A stretch of DNA of 64,000 bases from a virus: IMG/VR virus record IMGVR_UViG_3300030108_003783, positions 62,001 through 126,000 of that record. The stretch is one strand, 5' to 3'. Each line of letters starts with the position of its first letter. Within the stretch, counting starts at the first letter, position 1. Of this stretch, positions 23,294-30,163 are shown one piece after another. The notes beneath the pieces are model-generated. The model made no database searches. It saw only the letters and a list, made by a program, of their open reading frames with translations, and had not been told where the DNA came from. The position numbers were made by a program, and so were the translations under genes.

Positions 23294-23304
23294 GACAAAT
23301 TGTC
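23294..23304 (+). promoter_or_regulatory. Proximal operator GACAAATTGTC
   Basis: TTGACAAATTGTCA; ends exactly 11 nt before the upstream box of promoter copy 6. Confidence 0.6.
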
Positions 23305-23315
23305 ACCTAAAAAAT

Positions 23316-23346
23316 TTTTTTATGTCGAAAATTTTTCTTATATTTA
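23316..23346 (+). promoter_or_regulatory. Promoter copy 6 (weak upstream box)
   Basis: The upstream box is degenerate (TTTTTTATGTC), but the 11-nt spacer and TTATATTTA (23338-23346) are kept, and the operator is in register. It may depend wholly on the activator. Confidence 0.55.
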
Positions 23347-23371
23347 TATATAAATTAAAACATTCATCACT

Positions 23372-23557
23372 ATGACAAACGTATTTGCTTTAATCGGTGC
23401 TACCTTATCTTTCTTTACTGCGTATCTTACAGGTACTGGAAAGATCTTACAAATAATTTCTTTTGCTGATCCTTTAAATGAAATGGGATTCTTTATTGCT
23501 TGTATTATGCTTGGCACTTGTTGTTTATTTTCAATTGAAACTAAAAAGAATTGTTAA
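23372..23557 (+). CDS. Two-pass membrane protein, 61 aa
   Basis: The SD-less leader ends TCATCACT before the ATG. Two hydrophobic segments (VFALIGATLSFFTAYL and GFFIACIMLGTCCLFS) make up most of the protein. Its C-terminal Cys and stop are part of a GTTAATAAC box. It precedes the MoxR gene as the 78-residue gene precedes the VWA gene. Confidence 0.55.
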   Translation: MTNVFALIGATLSFFTAYLTGTGKILQIISFADPLNEMGFFIACIMLGTCCLFSIETKKNC

Positions 23558-23561
23558 TAAC
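23553..23561 (+). promoter_or_regulatory. Distal GTTAATAAC box
   Basis: Overlaps the stop codon of the 61-residue membrane gene; 21 bp from the next box. Confidence 0.55.
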
Positions 23562-23573
23562 TTTACTAATATT

Positions 23574-23582
23574 GTTAATAAC
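23574..23582 (+). promoter_or_regulatory. Proximal GTTAATAAC box
   Basis: Ends 15 nt before TTGGATATGTC of promoter copy 7, the same geometry as before the VWA gene. Confidence 0.6.
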
Positions 23583-23597
23583 TAACCGCTAAAATAT

Positions 23598-23628
23598 TTG
23601 GATATGTCGAATATTTGTCTTATATTTA
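23598..23628 (+). promoter_or_regulatory. Promoter copy 7 (MoxR gene)
   Basis: TTGGATATGTC (23598-23608), 11 nt, TTATATTTA (23620-23628). ATG at 23657 after a leader ending CACTACACTAC. Confidence 0.7.
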
Positions 23629-23656
23629 TACTATAATTAATTAAACACTACACTAC

Positions 23657-24856
23657 ATGAAGTACATTTTAAAAATTAATGATGTTACCGAAACAGTAAA
23701 CTGCTCTGTTGGTAAACATACATTTAGCTTTCCTCAACCGTTAGCTATTAAAAAAGCAAAAGCAGCTTTAAGAAAAGGCAACAACTTAACCGTTGATGCT
23801 ACTACTATAGAGTCTAAAGCTTTTGGGACTAGCTCTCAAAAAGTTAGCACATTCAAAAAAGTTCCAAAGGACTTAGAGCCTTTCTGGAACGAATATACTC
23901 CTCCGGTTAATCAAGAACATGCAGATATGATGTCATTCATACACAATGATTCTGTTGCTCTTAGACCTTCGCTATTAATGCTACCAGATCTTAAATGGAA
24001 ATATTTAATAAGGTCTGCAATGAGAGGAAAGAATATTATGATGACTGGAGCTGCTGGTTCCGGTAAAACAATGGCCGCTAAGGCACTGGCTAATTCATTA
24101 GATAGACCAGAGTTCTATTTCAATCTAGGTGCTACTCAAGATCCTAGAGCTACATTAGTTGGTAATACTCACTTCTCTAAAGATTCAGGGACTTTCTTCT
24201 CAGAGAGCTCTTTCGTCAAAGCTATTCAAACACCTGATGCTATTATTCTACTAGACGAGTTATCAAGAGCTCACCCTGAAGCTTGGAATATACTAATGAC
24301 AGTATTAGACCCAGGTCAAAGATACTTAAGATTAGATGAAGCAAAGGACTCACCTACTATTCAGGTTGCTAAGGGAGTTTGCTTTATCGCTACTGCTAAT
24401 ATAGGAAATGAATATACCTCAACAAGAGTTATAGATAGAGCCTTATTAGACAGATTTACAATTATTGAAATGGACCTTCTTTCAAAAGAAAAAGAAGAAA
24501 GCCTTTTACTTCAAATGTTTCCAGAAGCAGACAAAGACATGATTGCTAATATAGCTTCCATAGTATCTGCTACTAGAGATGAAATGAAAACTGAAATACC
24601 ACGTATTAGTACATCAGTTTCAACAAGAGCTTCAGTTGAATTTGCTTCTTTATGTTATGATGGCTTCTCACTCGAGGAAGCTGCATCGGTTACAGTATAT
24701 CCATTATACGATGATGCTGGTGGTCTTGATTCTGAAAGAACATTCATCAAACAGCTAGTTCAAAAGTTCATACCTGCTAATACGGATGAAAATTTATTTA
24801 ATACTGAGTCTGAAGAGGAATTATTCACTGAAGACGATATAAATCAAACAAGTTAA
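23657..24856 (+). CDS. MoxR/CobS-like AAA+ ATPase
   Basis: The 399-residue protein has Walker A GAAGSGKT at 131-138, Walker B IILLDELSR with D200/E201, a sensor region CFIATANIGNEY and an arginine-finger segment DRALLDRF. The LVGNTHFSKDSGTFFSES insert and the PGQRYLRLDE loop are typical of MoxR/CobS-type ATPases. These act as hexameric remodelers, usually with a VWA-domain partner; the partner is probably the protein at 16570, whose promoter has the same box pair. In marine T4-like phages cobS-like genes are common, though a cobaltochelatase role is unproven here. Confidence 0.82.
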   Translation: MKYILKINDVTETVNCSVGKHTFSFPQPLAIKKAKAALRKGNNLTVDATTIESKAFGTSSQKVSTFKKVPKDLEPFWNEYTPPVNQEHADMMSFIHNDSVALRPSLLMLPDLKWKYLIRSAMRGKNIMMTGAAGSGKTMAAKALANSLDRPEFYFNLGATQDPRATLVGNTHFSKDSGTFFSESSFVKAIQTPDAIILLDELSRAHPEAWNILMTVLDPGQRYLRLDEAKDSPTIQVAKGVCFIATANIGNEYTSTRVIDRALLDRFTIIEMDLLSKEKEESLLLQMFPEADKDMIANIASIVSATRDEMKTEIPRISTSVSTRASVEFASLCYDGFSLEEAASVTVYPLYDDAGGLDSERTFIKQLVQKFIPANTDENLFNTESEEELFTEDDINQTS

Positions 24857-24873
24857 TCATGTAGTGATGATTG

Positions 24874-24928
24874 ATCCGAAGAGAGCTTACAGCCCCCAAA
24901 AAAGTTTTTTGTAAGCTACTCTTTGGGT
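24874..24928 (+). ncRNA. Long stem-loop, terminator-like or structured RNA
   Basis: Arms CCGAAGAGAGCTTACA (24876-24891) and TGTAAGCT-A-CTCTTTGG (24910-24926) pair over 16 bp with one bulged A and one G-U. The loop contains AAAAAAGTTTTTT. It follows the MoxR stop by about 20 nt and fills much of the 189-nt gap 24857-25045. There is no classic U-tract right after the stem, so an mRNA 3' end structure or a small RNA are both possible. Confidence 0.45.
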
Positions 24929-25045
24929 TGTATAGGGGAGGGCGTTAGGCCGTTTATATGCCGAGCTCCAATTTTTTACCCGGGGAATTTACTTTCCACC
25001 ACTATAAGTAATACTTAATAAAATAATATACTAAATAATATACGC

Positions 25046-25300
25046 ATGCTAAATAATAAAATACACGAGAAAAGGAAGTACAGAGTAGAAGGAATATTTT
25101 GGATACCAGGATATAAAGACTTTGATTTCCACGATTTCGAAATAGAAGCTTACAATAAGCGTCAAGCAAAAGCAAAAGCTAAATTACATCCTATGTGGCA
25201 ATTGGCTAAGAAGCCACCTGCGATTAGCAGGATATACACTAACCATGAAATACTAGAAAGCATGGCGGATGATTATTGTAATTCAGATATAAACAGATAA
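25046..25300 (+). CDS. Hypothetical protein, 84 aa
   Basis: ATG 25046 has no clear ribosome site. The protein begins MLNNKIHEKRKYRVEGIFWI and contains FDFHDFEIEAYNKRQAKAKA, a small strand-helix domain, and ends acidic. No family is recognised. It opens a group of three short genes of one orientation. Confidence 0.5.
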   Translation: MLNNKIHEKRKYRVEGIFWIPGYKDFDFHDFEIEAYNKRQAKAKAKLHPMWQLAKKPPAISRIYTNHEILESMADDYCNSDINR

Positions 25301-25310
25301 TAAAATTAAT

Positions 25311-25574
25311 ATGAAAAAAACTACTGCACAATACCTATTCGATAAATTTGAAAAGCTGGAAACAGCATTAAAAGCACAGGGAGAATCAAACCCTGAATGG
25401 TTAAACAATGCCCTACTTGTATTTAATAAACATATACAATTAGATACCATGAAGCAATGCTCTGATGCTTTACATGCTCAATACGATTTTGCAGCTTTTG
25501 GTACCCTTAGAGATTACATGGTTAAAGCTAATTCTTTATGGAAAGAAGTTAGAGTACATCCTATGTTTAAGTAA
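25311..25574 (+). CDS. Hypothetical helical protein, 87 aa
   Basis: Predicted mostly helical (YLFDKFEKLETALKAQGE, MKQCSDALHAQYDFAAFG). It has no motif I can name and ends in a TAATGA junction with the next gene at 25574. Probably co-transcribed with its neighbours. Confidence 0.5.
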   Translation: MKKTTAQYLFDKFEKLETALKAQGESNPEWLNNALLVFNKHIQLDTMKQCSDALHAQYDFAAFGTLRDYMVKANSLWKEVRVHPMFK

Positions 25575-25774
25575 TGATTAATTACAAGGTTATTAATATA
25601 AACGGTAAGCTTTACAAGATCAAGCGTATATTGCCTGTGAAACGTATAAAGATGATTGATGGCTGGGCTGAAGTTCTGCGAACCCTTTATGTTGCCGATA
25701 TTATATTTAAGCAAAAAGATCAATTGTATATATGCGAAAACATAGATGACATAGATTACGACCCTATACCCTAA
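25574..25774 (+). CDS. Hypothetical protein, 66 aa
   Basis: Starts in the stop of the preceding gene. Short beta-rich N-terminus (MINYKVININGKLYKIKRIL) and an acidic end (CENIDDIDYDPIP). Function unknown. A hairpin at 25775-25804 directly follows the stop. Confidence 0.5.
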   Translation: MINYKVININGKLYKIKRILPVKRIKMIDGWAEVLRTLYVADIIFKQKDQLYICENIDDIDYDPIP

Positions 25775-25804
25775 CGCGCTAACCAAGTAGTTAATAATAG
25801 CGCG
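25775..25804 (+). terminator. Stem-loop after small-gene operon
   Basis: CGCGCTA (25775-25781) pairs perfectly with TAGCGCG (25798-25804), with inner AAC/GTT pairs. It immediately follows a stop codon. There is no U-run after it, so termination may be weak or factor-dependent. Confidence 0.45.
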
Positions 25805-25847
25805 GGGGAAATTTAACATAAAATTAATATACTGTTAACATACCGAT

Positions 25848-25952
25848 ATGAAAGAAAATATATTTATTAATATGAAAAGTAAACCAATAGATATTACACC
25901 TGTGATTTACATAGTCATTATGGCTATTGTATTTACTTTAGGTATTTTATAA
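25848..25952 (+). CDS. Tiny membrane protein, 34 aa
   Basis: ATG 25848 to TAA 25952 encodes a short polar start and one membrane segment (PVIYIVIMAIVFTLGIL). It lies in the gap 25805-26081. No ribosome site stands out, so confidence is limited. Confidence 0.35.
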   Translation: MKENIFINMKSKPIDITPVIYIVIMAIVFTLGIL

Positions 25953-25955
25953 TAA

Positions 25956-25966
25956 GACAAATTGTC
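25956..25966 (+). promoter_or_regulatory. Distal operator GACAAATTGTC
   Basis: First of a pair 43 bp apart before promoter copy 8; a GTTAATAAC box lies between them at 25977-25985. Confidence 0.6.
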
Positions 25967-25976
25967 ATATGCAATT

Positions 25977-25985
25977 GTTAATAAC
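25977..25985 (+). promoter_or_regulatory. GTTAATAAC box between two operators
   Basis: Only place in the window where both box types stand together, so this promoter may answer to two regulators. Confidence 0.5.
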
Positions 25986-25998
25986 TTTTGCAAAAGTG

Positions 25999-26009
25999 GA
26001 CAAATTGTC
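25999..26009 (+). promoter_or_regulatory. Proximal operator GACAAATTGTC
   Basis: Ends exactly 11 nt before TTGGATAAGTC of promoter copy 8. Confidence 0.65.
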
Positions 26010-26020
26010 ATATAAAATAT

Positions 26021-26051
26021 TTGGATAAGTCGTATTTTTTGATTATATTTA
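26021..26051 (+). promoter_or_regulatory. Promoter copy 8
   Basis: TTGGATAAGTC (26021-26031), 11 nt, TTATATTTA (26043-26051) leading into ATATAAATAA. ATG at 26082 after CTTACTACT. Confidence 0.7.
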
Positions 26052-26081
26052 TATATAAATAATTAACTAATACTTACTACT

Positions 26082-26393
26082 ATGACCTATTTAAAATCAT
26101 TACCTACTCTTACCGTTAAAGAACAACAATCAGCAATAACTAATTTAGTTGTTAATTTTTTAAAAGAGCTAGGGTTTGAATATCTCGATTCCGATTATGG
26201 AAGAGATCATATCTTTGAAAATTCAAATGGCGATCAACTTACTTTCTATGCTGGTTACTTCGGTGCTAATTCTGAACCTTCTATTTTAGGGAATTGGTAC
26301 AACGGAGATGACATTGATCCTTCAGCTGAGGAAGCTGTTAATCAAGTTGACACTTATCTTTCAGAACTTAAAAAATCAATCTTAAATAAATAA
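26082..26393 (+). CDS. Hypothetical protein, 103 aa
   Basis: The protein has a helical start (TVKEQQSAITNLVVNFLKEL) and an acidic aromatic middle (DHIFENSNGDQLTFYAGYFG). No known motif. It is the first gene after a promoter with two operators and one GTTAATAAC box and is followed 3 nt later by another acidic protein gene. Confidence 0.55.
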   Translation: MTYLKSLPTLTVKEQQSAITNLVVNFLKELGFEYLDSDYGRDHIFENSNGDQLTFYAGYFGANSEPSILGNWYNGDDIDPSAEEAVNQVDTYLSELKKSILNK

Positions 26394-26396
26394 AAT

Positions 26397-26807
26397 ATGA
26401 ATTTCGAAATTAAAGACGATCTTATATACTCTGACTATCTTAATAGCTGGGTATTCATTGAAGACTATCTACTAATGATAGTAAACGATGCTGCTGAAAC
26501 AATGAAGTCTTCAGCTACATTAAAATTTGTTTCTGCTAGCGATTCAGATGGTAATCGTTGGAAGTATCCCACTATTGGAGTTTCTAATTCTCATCAAGCC
26601 GAATTGGTTTGTCAGTCTTTGCTAGACCAAGGTATTACAGCTCAGGTTGATCTTTATGAAGATGATGATGGTTATCCTGGTCAGCTAAGACAGATCTGGT
26701 CTGTTACTATTCCAGATATGGTATTCAAAGATATTAATCTACCCAATTACGTAGACGACACAGTTTACAAATGGGATTCTGAAACAATGTCCTATGTTAC
26801 CTGTTAA
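26397..26807 (+). CDS. Hypothetical acidic protein, 136 aa
   Basis: Strongly acidic (DLYEDDDGYPGQLRQIW, NYVDDTVYKW). Acidic small proteins are often inhibitors or DNA mimics, but nothing specific is seen here. Its C-terminal Cys and stop are formed by a GTTAATAAC box (26803-26811). Confidence 0.5.
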   Translation: MNFEIKDDLIYSDYLNSWVFIEDYLLMIVNDAAETMKSSATLKFVSASDSDGNRWKYPTIGVSNSHQAELVCQSLLDQGITAQVDLYEDDDGYPGQLRQIWSVTIPDMVFKDINLPNYVDDTVYKWDSETMSYVTC

Positions 26808-26811
26808 TAAC
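26803..26811 (+). promoter_or_regulatory. GTTAATAAC box
   Basis: Single copy overlapping a stop codon, 26 nt before promoter copy 9, about one helical turn further than the proximal box before VWA and MoxR. Confidence 0.45.
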
Positions 26812-26837
26812 TTGTTTAAAAGTTTCTCTCTTTTTAT

Positions 26838-26868
26838 TTGGATATGTCAAATAAATTTCTTATATTTA
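26838..26868 (+). promoter_or_regulatory. Promoter copy 9
   Basis: TTGGATATGTC (26838-26848), 11 nt, TTATATTTA (26860-26868). ATG 26894 after TCACTACTAT. Confidence 0.7.
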
Positions 26869-26893
26869 ACTATAATTTAAAAATCACTACTAT

Positions 26894-27118
26894 ATGGCAC
26901 AATGCATTAAATGTTTAGGACCTATGCCTCAAGGTCGATTAGATCTAGGATATAAGGTTTGCGTCAATTGCTCTACAACACAAGCATACAGTTGTATTGC
27001 AATCACCAATCACAAGACTGGTAATAATATACAAATAGTTTCTCAAGCTACTGCTTCTGCTTTTCGCAAAGCAACGCAAAGAAAGGGCTATGGTATTATG
27101 GCTGGCGTTAAAGGATAA
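26894..27118 (+). CDS. Zinc-ribbon-like protein, 74 aa
   Basis: Two pairs, CIKCLG at residues 4-9 and CVNC at 23-26, with a LGYKVC hairpin, indicate a small zinc ribbon. A basic C-terminal helix (ASAFRKATQRKG) follows, as in nucleic-acid-binding adaptors. The next small gene starts in the stop region. Function unknown. Confidence 0.55.
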   Translation: MAQCIKCLGPMPQGRLDLGYKVCVNCSTTQAYSCIAITNHKTGNNIQIVSQATASAFRKATQRKGYGIMAGVKG

Positions 27119-27119
27119 T

Positions 27120-27227
27120 ATGAAAGGTTGTTTAACTATATTACTATTCGGTTTCCTTATTGGTACAGGTCAATGGCTTTTATTTTTTATTTGCCTTTGG
27201 CTTTTATCAATTTGTGATTGCGATTAA
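27120..27227 (+). CDS. Tiny hydrophobic protein, 35 aa
   Basis: ATG 27120 overlaps the previous stop (TAATATG spacing) and the product is almost entirely membrane segment (LTILLFGFLIGTG, LLFFICLWLLS) with a CDCD end. It finishes 3 nt before the tRNA. Confidence 0.35.
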   Translation: MKGCLTILLFGFLIGTGQWLLFFICLWLLSICDCD

Positions 27228-27230
27228 TTT

Positions 27231-27304
27231 GGACCGGTAGCTCAGCTGGATAGAGCATTAGCCTTCTAAGCTAACGGTCGAAGGTTCGAATCCTTCCCGG
27301 TTCA
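27231..27304 (+). tRNA. tRNA-Arg (UCU)
   Basis: A full cloverleaf fits: acceptor GGACCGG/CCGGTTC with a G-U at the second pair, D arm GCTC...GAGC, anticodon stem TTAGC/GCTAA with loop CTTCTAA giving anticodon UCU, and T arm GAAGG-TTCGAAT-CCTTC. Discriminator is A; CCA is not encoded. It reads AGA, by far the commonest arginine codon in these genes, so it would boost phage translation. Confidence 0.92.
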
Positions 27305-27328
27305 CTAACTTAAAATAAAATTACTACT

Positions 27329-28645
27329 ATGAATAAATTTAACGAAAACGGAAAAATGATTTACCACCACCCATGGAGAATGCTCCAGCACTTTGTAGAA
27401 GACATGAAAGGTACAACTTCTACATTAAAGAAAAAAGAAATAATTGAAAGATACTCTGAAAATGAGTTTGTAAAGAAATGTCTAAGATATACTCTTGACC
27501 CATTCAAGATGTATTATGTTACTAGTAAAAATATTAAAAAGCTAGGGGAGAAATATCGTTCAGCTGAAGCTTATGAAAATATATTTGAGCTATTAGACGA
27601 TTTAGATAAAAGAGTTATCACTGGCCACGAGGCAATATCAGAGGTAAATGCTTTTTGCGAAAACAAAGAAAAATTCGTTACAGATCTTGTTCATTCTATT
27701 ATAGACAAGAATCTTCAAATCAGAGCTAATGCTAAATTGATAAACAAAGTAATTCCTGGATTGATTCCTACATTCGAGTTAGCTCTTGCCAATTCTTATG
27801 ATCCTAAACATGTAAACTTACAAGAAGAAACTTGGTTAGCTTCTAGAAAATTAGATGGCGTTAGATGTATTGCTATCTGCGATTCTAATGGTAACGTTAA
27901 GTTACATTCTAGAGCTGGTAAAGAATTTGATACATTAGATAATGTTAAAAAAGAATTAATTCAGATAATGAAACCTAATACTGTATGGGATGGAGAGATT
28001 TGTATTTTAGATAAAGAGGGTAATGAATCTTTCCAAGGTATTATGAAAGAGATACGTAGAAAAGATCATACTATACCAAACCCTACATTTTTAGTTTTCG
28101 ATACTTTAACATTGGAAGAATTTAATTCTGGTACAAGCACTAGGAAGCTGTCAGAAAGACAATTAATTACGCTTAAAGGTTTCGATACTTTACAAGCTTT
28201 GGAAATGACTAAAGTAGATAGCTTTGAACAAATACAATCAATGGCTGATGAAGCAGATTCATTAGGGCACGAAGGTATTATGATTCGTAAAGATTGTGAA
28301 TACAAAGGTAAGCGTTCTAATGATATTCTTAAAGTAAAGAAAATGCACGATGAAGAATATGAAATAGTTGGTTTTGATTTTGCTGATCATAGGGTTATTG
28401 AAAATGGCAAAGAAGTAAAAGAAAGAATGCTATCTCAAATATACATTGAGCACAAAGGAAACAAGGTTGGAGTTGGATCTGGCTTTTCAAAAGAGCAAAG
28501 AAGATACTACACTAAAAACTTTGATGAGCTTACAGGAAAGACAGCTACTATCCAGTACTTTGAAGAAACCTTAAACGAGGATGGACTATACTCTTTAAGA
28601 TTCCCAGTTGTAAAACATATATACAACAACGGTAGAAATTGTTAA
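27329..28645 (+). CDS. ATP-dependent DNA ligase
   Basis: The 438-residue protein shows the nucleotidyltransferase motifs: KLDGVR with the adenylated Lys at 174, then VWDGEICI, FLVFDTL, HEGIMIRKD and LKVKKMHDEEYEI (motif V), followed by an OB-type end. This seals nicks in phage DNA, as gp30 does in T4. The N-terminal 150 residues are helical and specific to phage ligases. The leader between tRNA and gene ends ATTACTACT without an SD site. The gene ends Cys-stop within a GTTAATAAC box. Confidence 0.9.
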   Translation: MNKFNENGKMIYHHPWRMLQHFVEDMKGTTSTLKKKEIIERYSENEFVKKCLRYTLDPFKMYYVTSKNIKKLGEKYRSAEAYENIFELLDDLDKRVITGHEAISEVNAFCENKEKFVTDLVHSIIDKNLQIRANAKLINKVIPGLIPTFELALANSYDPKHVNLQEETWLASRKLDGVRCIAICDSNGNVKLHSRAGKEFDTLDNVKKELIQIMKPNTVWDGEICILDKEGNESFQGIMKEIRRKDHTIPNPTFLVFDTLTLEEFNSGTSTRKLSERQLITLKGFDTLQALEMTKVDSFEQIQSMADEADSLGHEGIMIRKDCEYKGKRSNDILKVKKMHDEEYEIVGFDFADHRVIENGKEVKERMLSQIYIEHKGNKVGVGSGFSKEQRRYYTKNFDELTGKTATIQYFEETLNEDGLYSLRFPVVKHIYNNGRNC

Positions 28646-28649
28646 TAAC
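28641..28649 (+). promoter_or_regulatory. GTTAATAAC box
   Basis: Overlaps the ligase stop codon; 25 nt before promoter copy 10, nearly the same offset as at 26803. Confidence 0.45.
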
Positions 28650-28674
28650 TTTTTCAAAATAGTCCTCAAAAAAT

Positions 28675-28705
28675 TTCGATAAGTCGATTTTTTTGATTAT
28701 ATTTA
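28675..28705 (+). promoter_or_regulatory. Promoter copy 10
   Basis: TTCGATAAGTC (28675-28685), 11 nt, TTATATTTA (28697-28705) followed by ATATAAATAA. ATG 28731. Confidence 0.65.
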
Positions 28706-28730
28706 TATATAAATAATTAACTAATAATAA

Positions 28731-29210
28731 ATGACAAATAAGAAAATTTTATACATTGATATGGATGGAGTCCTTTGTGACTTCGATAGTAAAGCTGCTA
28801 TGTCACCAAAACATATCAAAGATAAATATGGTGATAATCTTCATCGAGTTCCTGGGTTCTATAGAGATCTCCAACCTCTGCCAGGTGCAATTAAAGCTTA
28901 CAAAGAATTATGCAAACACTATGATGTTTATATTGCTTCAACACCAAGTTGGAGTAATCCTTCATGCTGGATAGATAAGAGACTTTGGGTTCAACAATAT
29001 CTCGGACAAGATGCTTACAAAAAGCTTATACTAACAAGTAACAAAGGGTTACTTAAAGGTACTGATGATGAGGGTGAACCTTATACATTAATCGACGACA
29101 ATACATGGAATGGAGTTGAAGATTTCCAAGGAGATCATATACACTTCGGAACTGATGTCAATGCTATGAACTGGGACGATGTCCTTAAATTACTTTTGCC
29201 TAATGTTTAG
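28731..29210 (+). CDS. HAD-family 5'(3')-deoxyribonucleotidase
   Basis: The N-terminal YIDMDGVLCDFD (Asp10, Asp12) is the hallmark of the NT5C-type deoxynucleotidases. PLPGAIKAYKEL follows, then IASTPSW (motif II) and LIDDNTWN (motif IV). The family removes phosphate from dNMPs and tunes the nucleotide pool, which suits the nearby dCMP deaminase. The next gene starts inside its last codons. Confidence 0.8.
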   Translation: MTNKKILYIDMDGVLCDFDSKAAMSPKHIKDKYGDNLHRVPGFYRDLQPLPGAIKAYKELCKHYDVYIASTPSWSNPSCWIDKRLWVQQYLGQDAYKKLILTSNKGLLKGTDDEGEPYTLIDDNTWNGVEDFQGDHIHFGTDVNAMNWDDVLKLLLPNV

Positions 29211-29706
29211 ATCTTGGACTACAGAAGAAATATTATTATTAGATCAAGCTGTTAAGAATCACTTAACTACTGAAGATATTTATGAGCTTGCTAAATTGAT
29301 TGATAGATCATATCAAGCAACTAGAAAGAAAATATTAGAGATTGCTAATATCATTCCTTCTAGCAGATTAGTTAAAGTGTTAAGAAGGAATGGTCAGTTA
29401 ACTTATGATGAAACCTCAGATTTTCCTAAAGATATAGATCATAGTTATATACCACCTGTAATATTCAATGATGTTCTTAAAATGCGCAAGAAGAAGCTTA
29501 AACCAGGCGACAAGGTGTTGATCCGAACGATAGAACAAATTAAAGGTATGACAGAGTTTGAAACTGATGGTGCTTTCAATTATGCTGATAAAATTATTAC
29601 GGTCGGATTGGTTTCTGGTAAATCTTTTTATGCAATAGAAGATGACAATGATTATCCTATAAGGTTCCATTTAGATTTAGTTAAAGATATTTATTATAAA
29701 GTATGA
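29203..29706 (+). CDS. SANT/Myb-like N-terminal protein, 167 aa
   Basis: ATG 29203 overlaps the previous stop by 8 nt and is preferred to an earlier frame start at 29179. The first 50 residues (SWTTEEILLLDQAVKNH...SYQATRKKILEIA) look like a three-helix SANT/Myb DNA-binding unit. A basic, strand-rich part with KKLKPGDKVLIRT follows. Possible regulator or DNA-bound protein; no firm family. Confidence 0.5.
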   Translation: MFRSWTTEEILLLDQAVKNHLTTEDIYELAKLIDRSYQATRKKILEIANIIPSSRLVKVLRRNGQLTYDETSDFPKDIDHSYIPPVIFNDVLKMRKKKLKPGDKVLIRTIEQIKGMTEFETDGAFNYADKIITVGLVSGKSFYAIEDDNDYPIRFHLDLVKDIYYKV

Positions 29707-29954
29707 CAGACAAATCTATAAATATCGAAAAGATGATTGCACTCTTTAATCATATAGCAATGAGAGAAGGGTACAATATGATTGTAAACGAAATAGACCC
29801 TTTAAAGTTTTTTAGCTCTAAAGAAAAGTTTTACAACATGATTGACAAGATGATAGAGTATTATATAGAATCTGAAGAGTACGAGAAATGCGCAATATTG
29901 TTACAAATAAAAAAACAAAATGGTTGGAAAGAACCAAAGGTTATTACAAATTAA
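29703..29954 (+). CDS. Hypothetical protein with EEYEKCAxLLxxK motif, 83 aa
   Basis: The C-terminal half reads MIDKMIEYYIESEEYEKCA followed by ILLQIKKQNG, which closely parallels LIDWYVGEEEYEKCAELLKL in the gene at 31281. The two are probably paralogues with a shared helical hairpin, as in small phage proteins of unknown role. The start overlaps the previous stop by 4 nt. Confidence 0.55.
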   Translation: MTDKSINIEKMIALFNHIAMREGYNMIVNEIDPLKFFSSKEKFYNMIDKMIEYYIESEEYEKCAILLQIKKQNGWKEPKVITN

Positions 29955-29966
29955 TTACTAAAACAT

Positions 29967-29997
29967 TTGGATAAGTCGAAAAAATTTATTATATTTA
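29967..29997 (+). promoter_or_regulatory. Promoter copy 11
   Basis: TTGGATAAGTC (29967-29977), 11 nt, TTATATTTA (29989-29997). The next ATG is 166 nt away at 30164, so this transcript has the longest leader of the set. The leader contains an AACTTA/TAAGTT hairpin (30003-30017) and AAGGAGGT. Confidence 0.65.
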
Positions 29998-30112
29998 GTT
30001 AAAAACTTAAAATAAGTTATTACTCAATAATCTTAACTTAATATAACTTATTAACTAATATAAAATATAACTAATATAATATTATTACAAATAGGAATTG
30101 TATATAATATTT

Positions 30113-30120
30113 AAGGAGGT
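30113..30120 (+). promoter_or_regulatory. Orphan perfect Shine-Dalgarno AAGGAGGT
   Basis: AAGGAGGT fully matches the anti-SD of 16S rRNA, but the nearest ATG is 43 nt downstream at 30164 and no good frame starts at the right distance. It may be a ribosome standby site or part of a leader structure. Confidence 0.35.
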
Positions 30121-30163
30121 AAGCCGAAAATCCTTTTTAGAGTAGGCACATTTTAAAAATTAT

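Noticed and set aside
23154-23375. 73-residue open frame starting with a non-ATG codon
   Set aside because: It runs through the stem structure, both operators and promoter copy 6, lacks a ribosome site, and its composition does not resemble neighbouring proteins.
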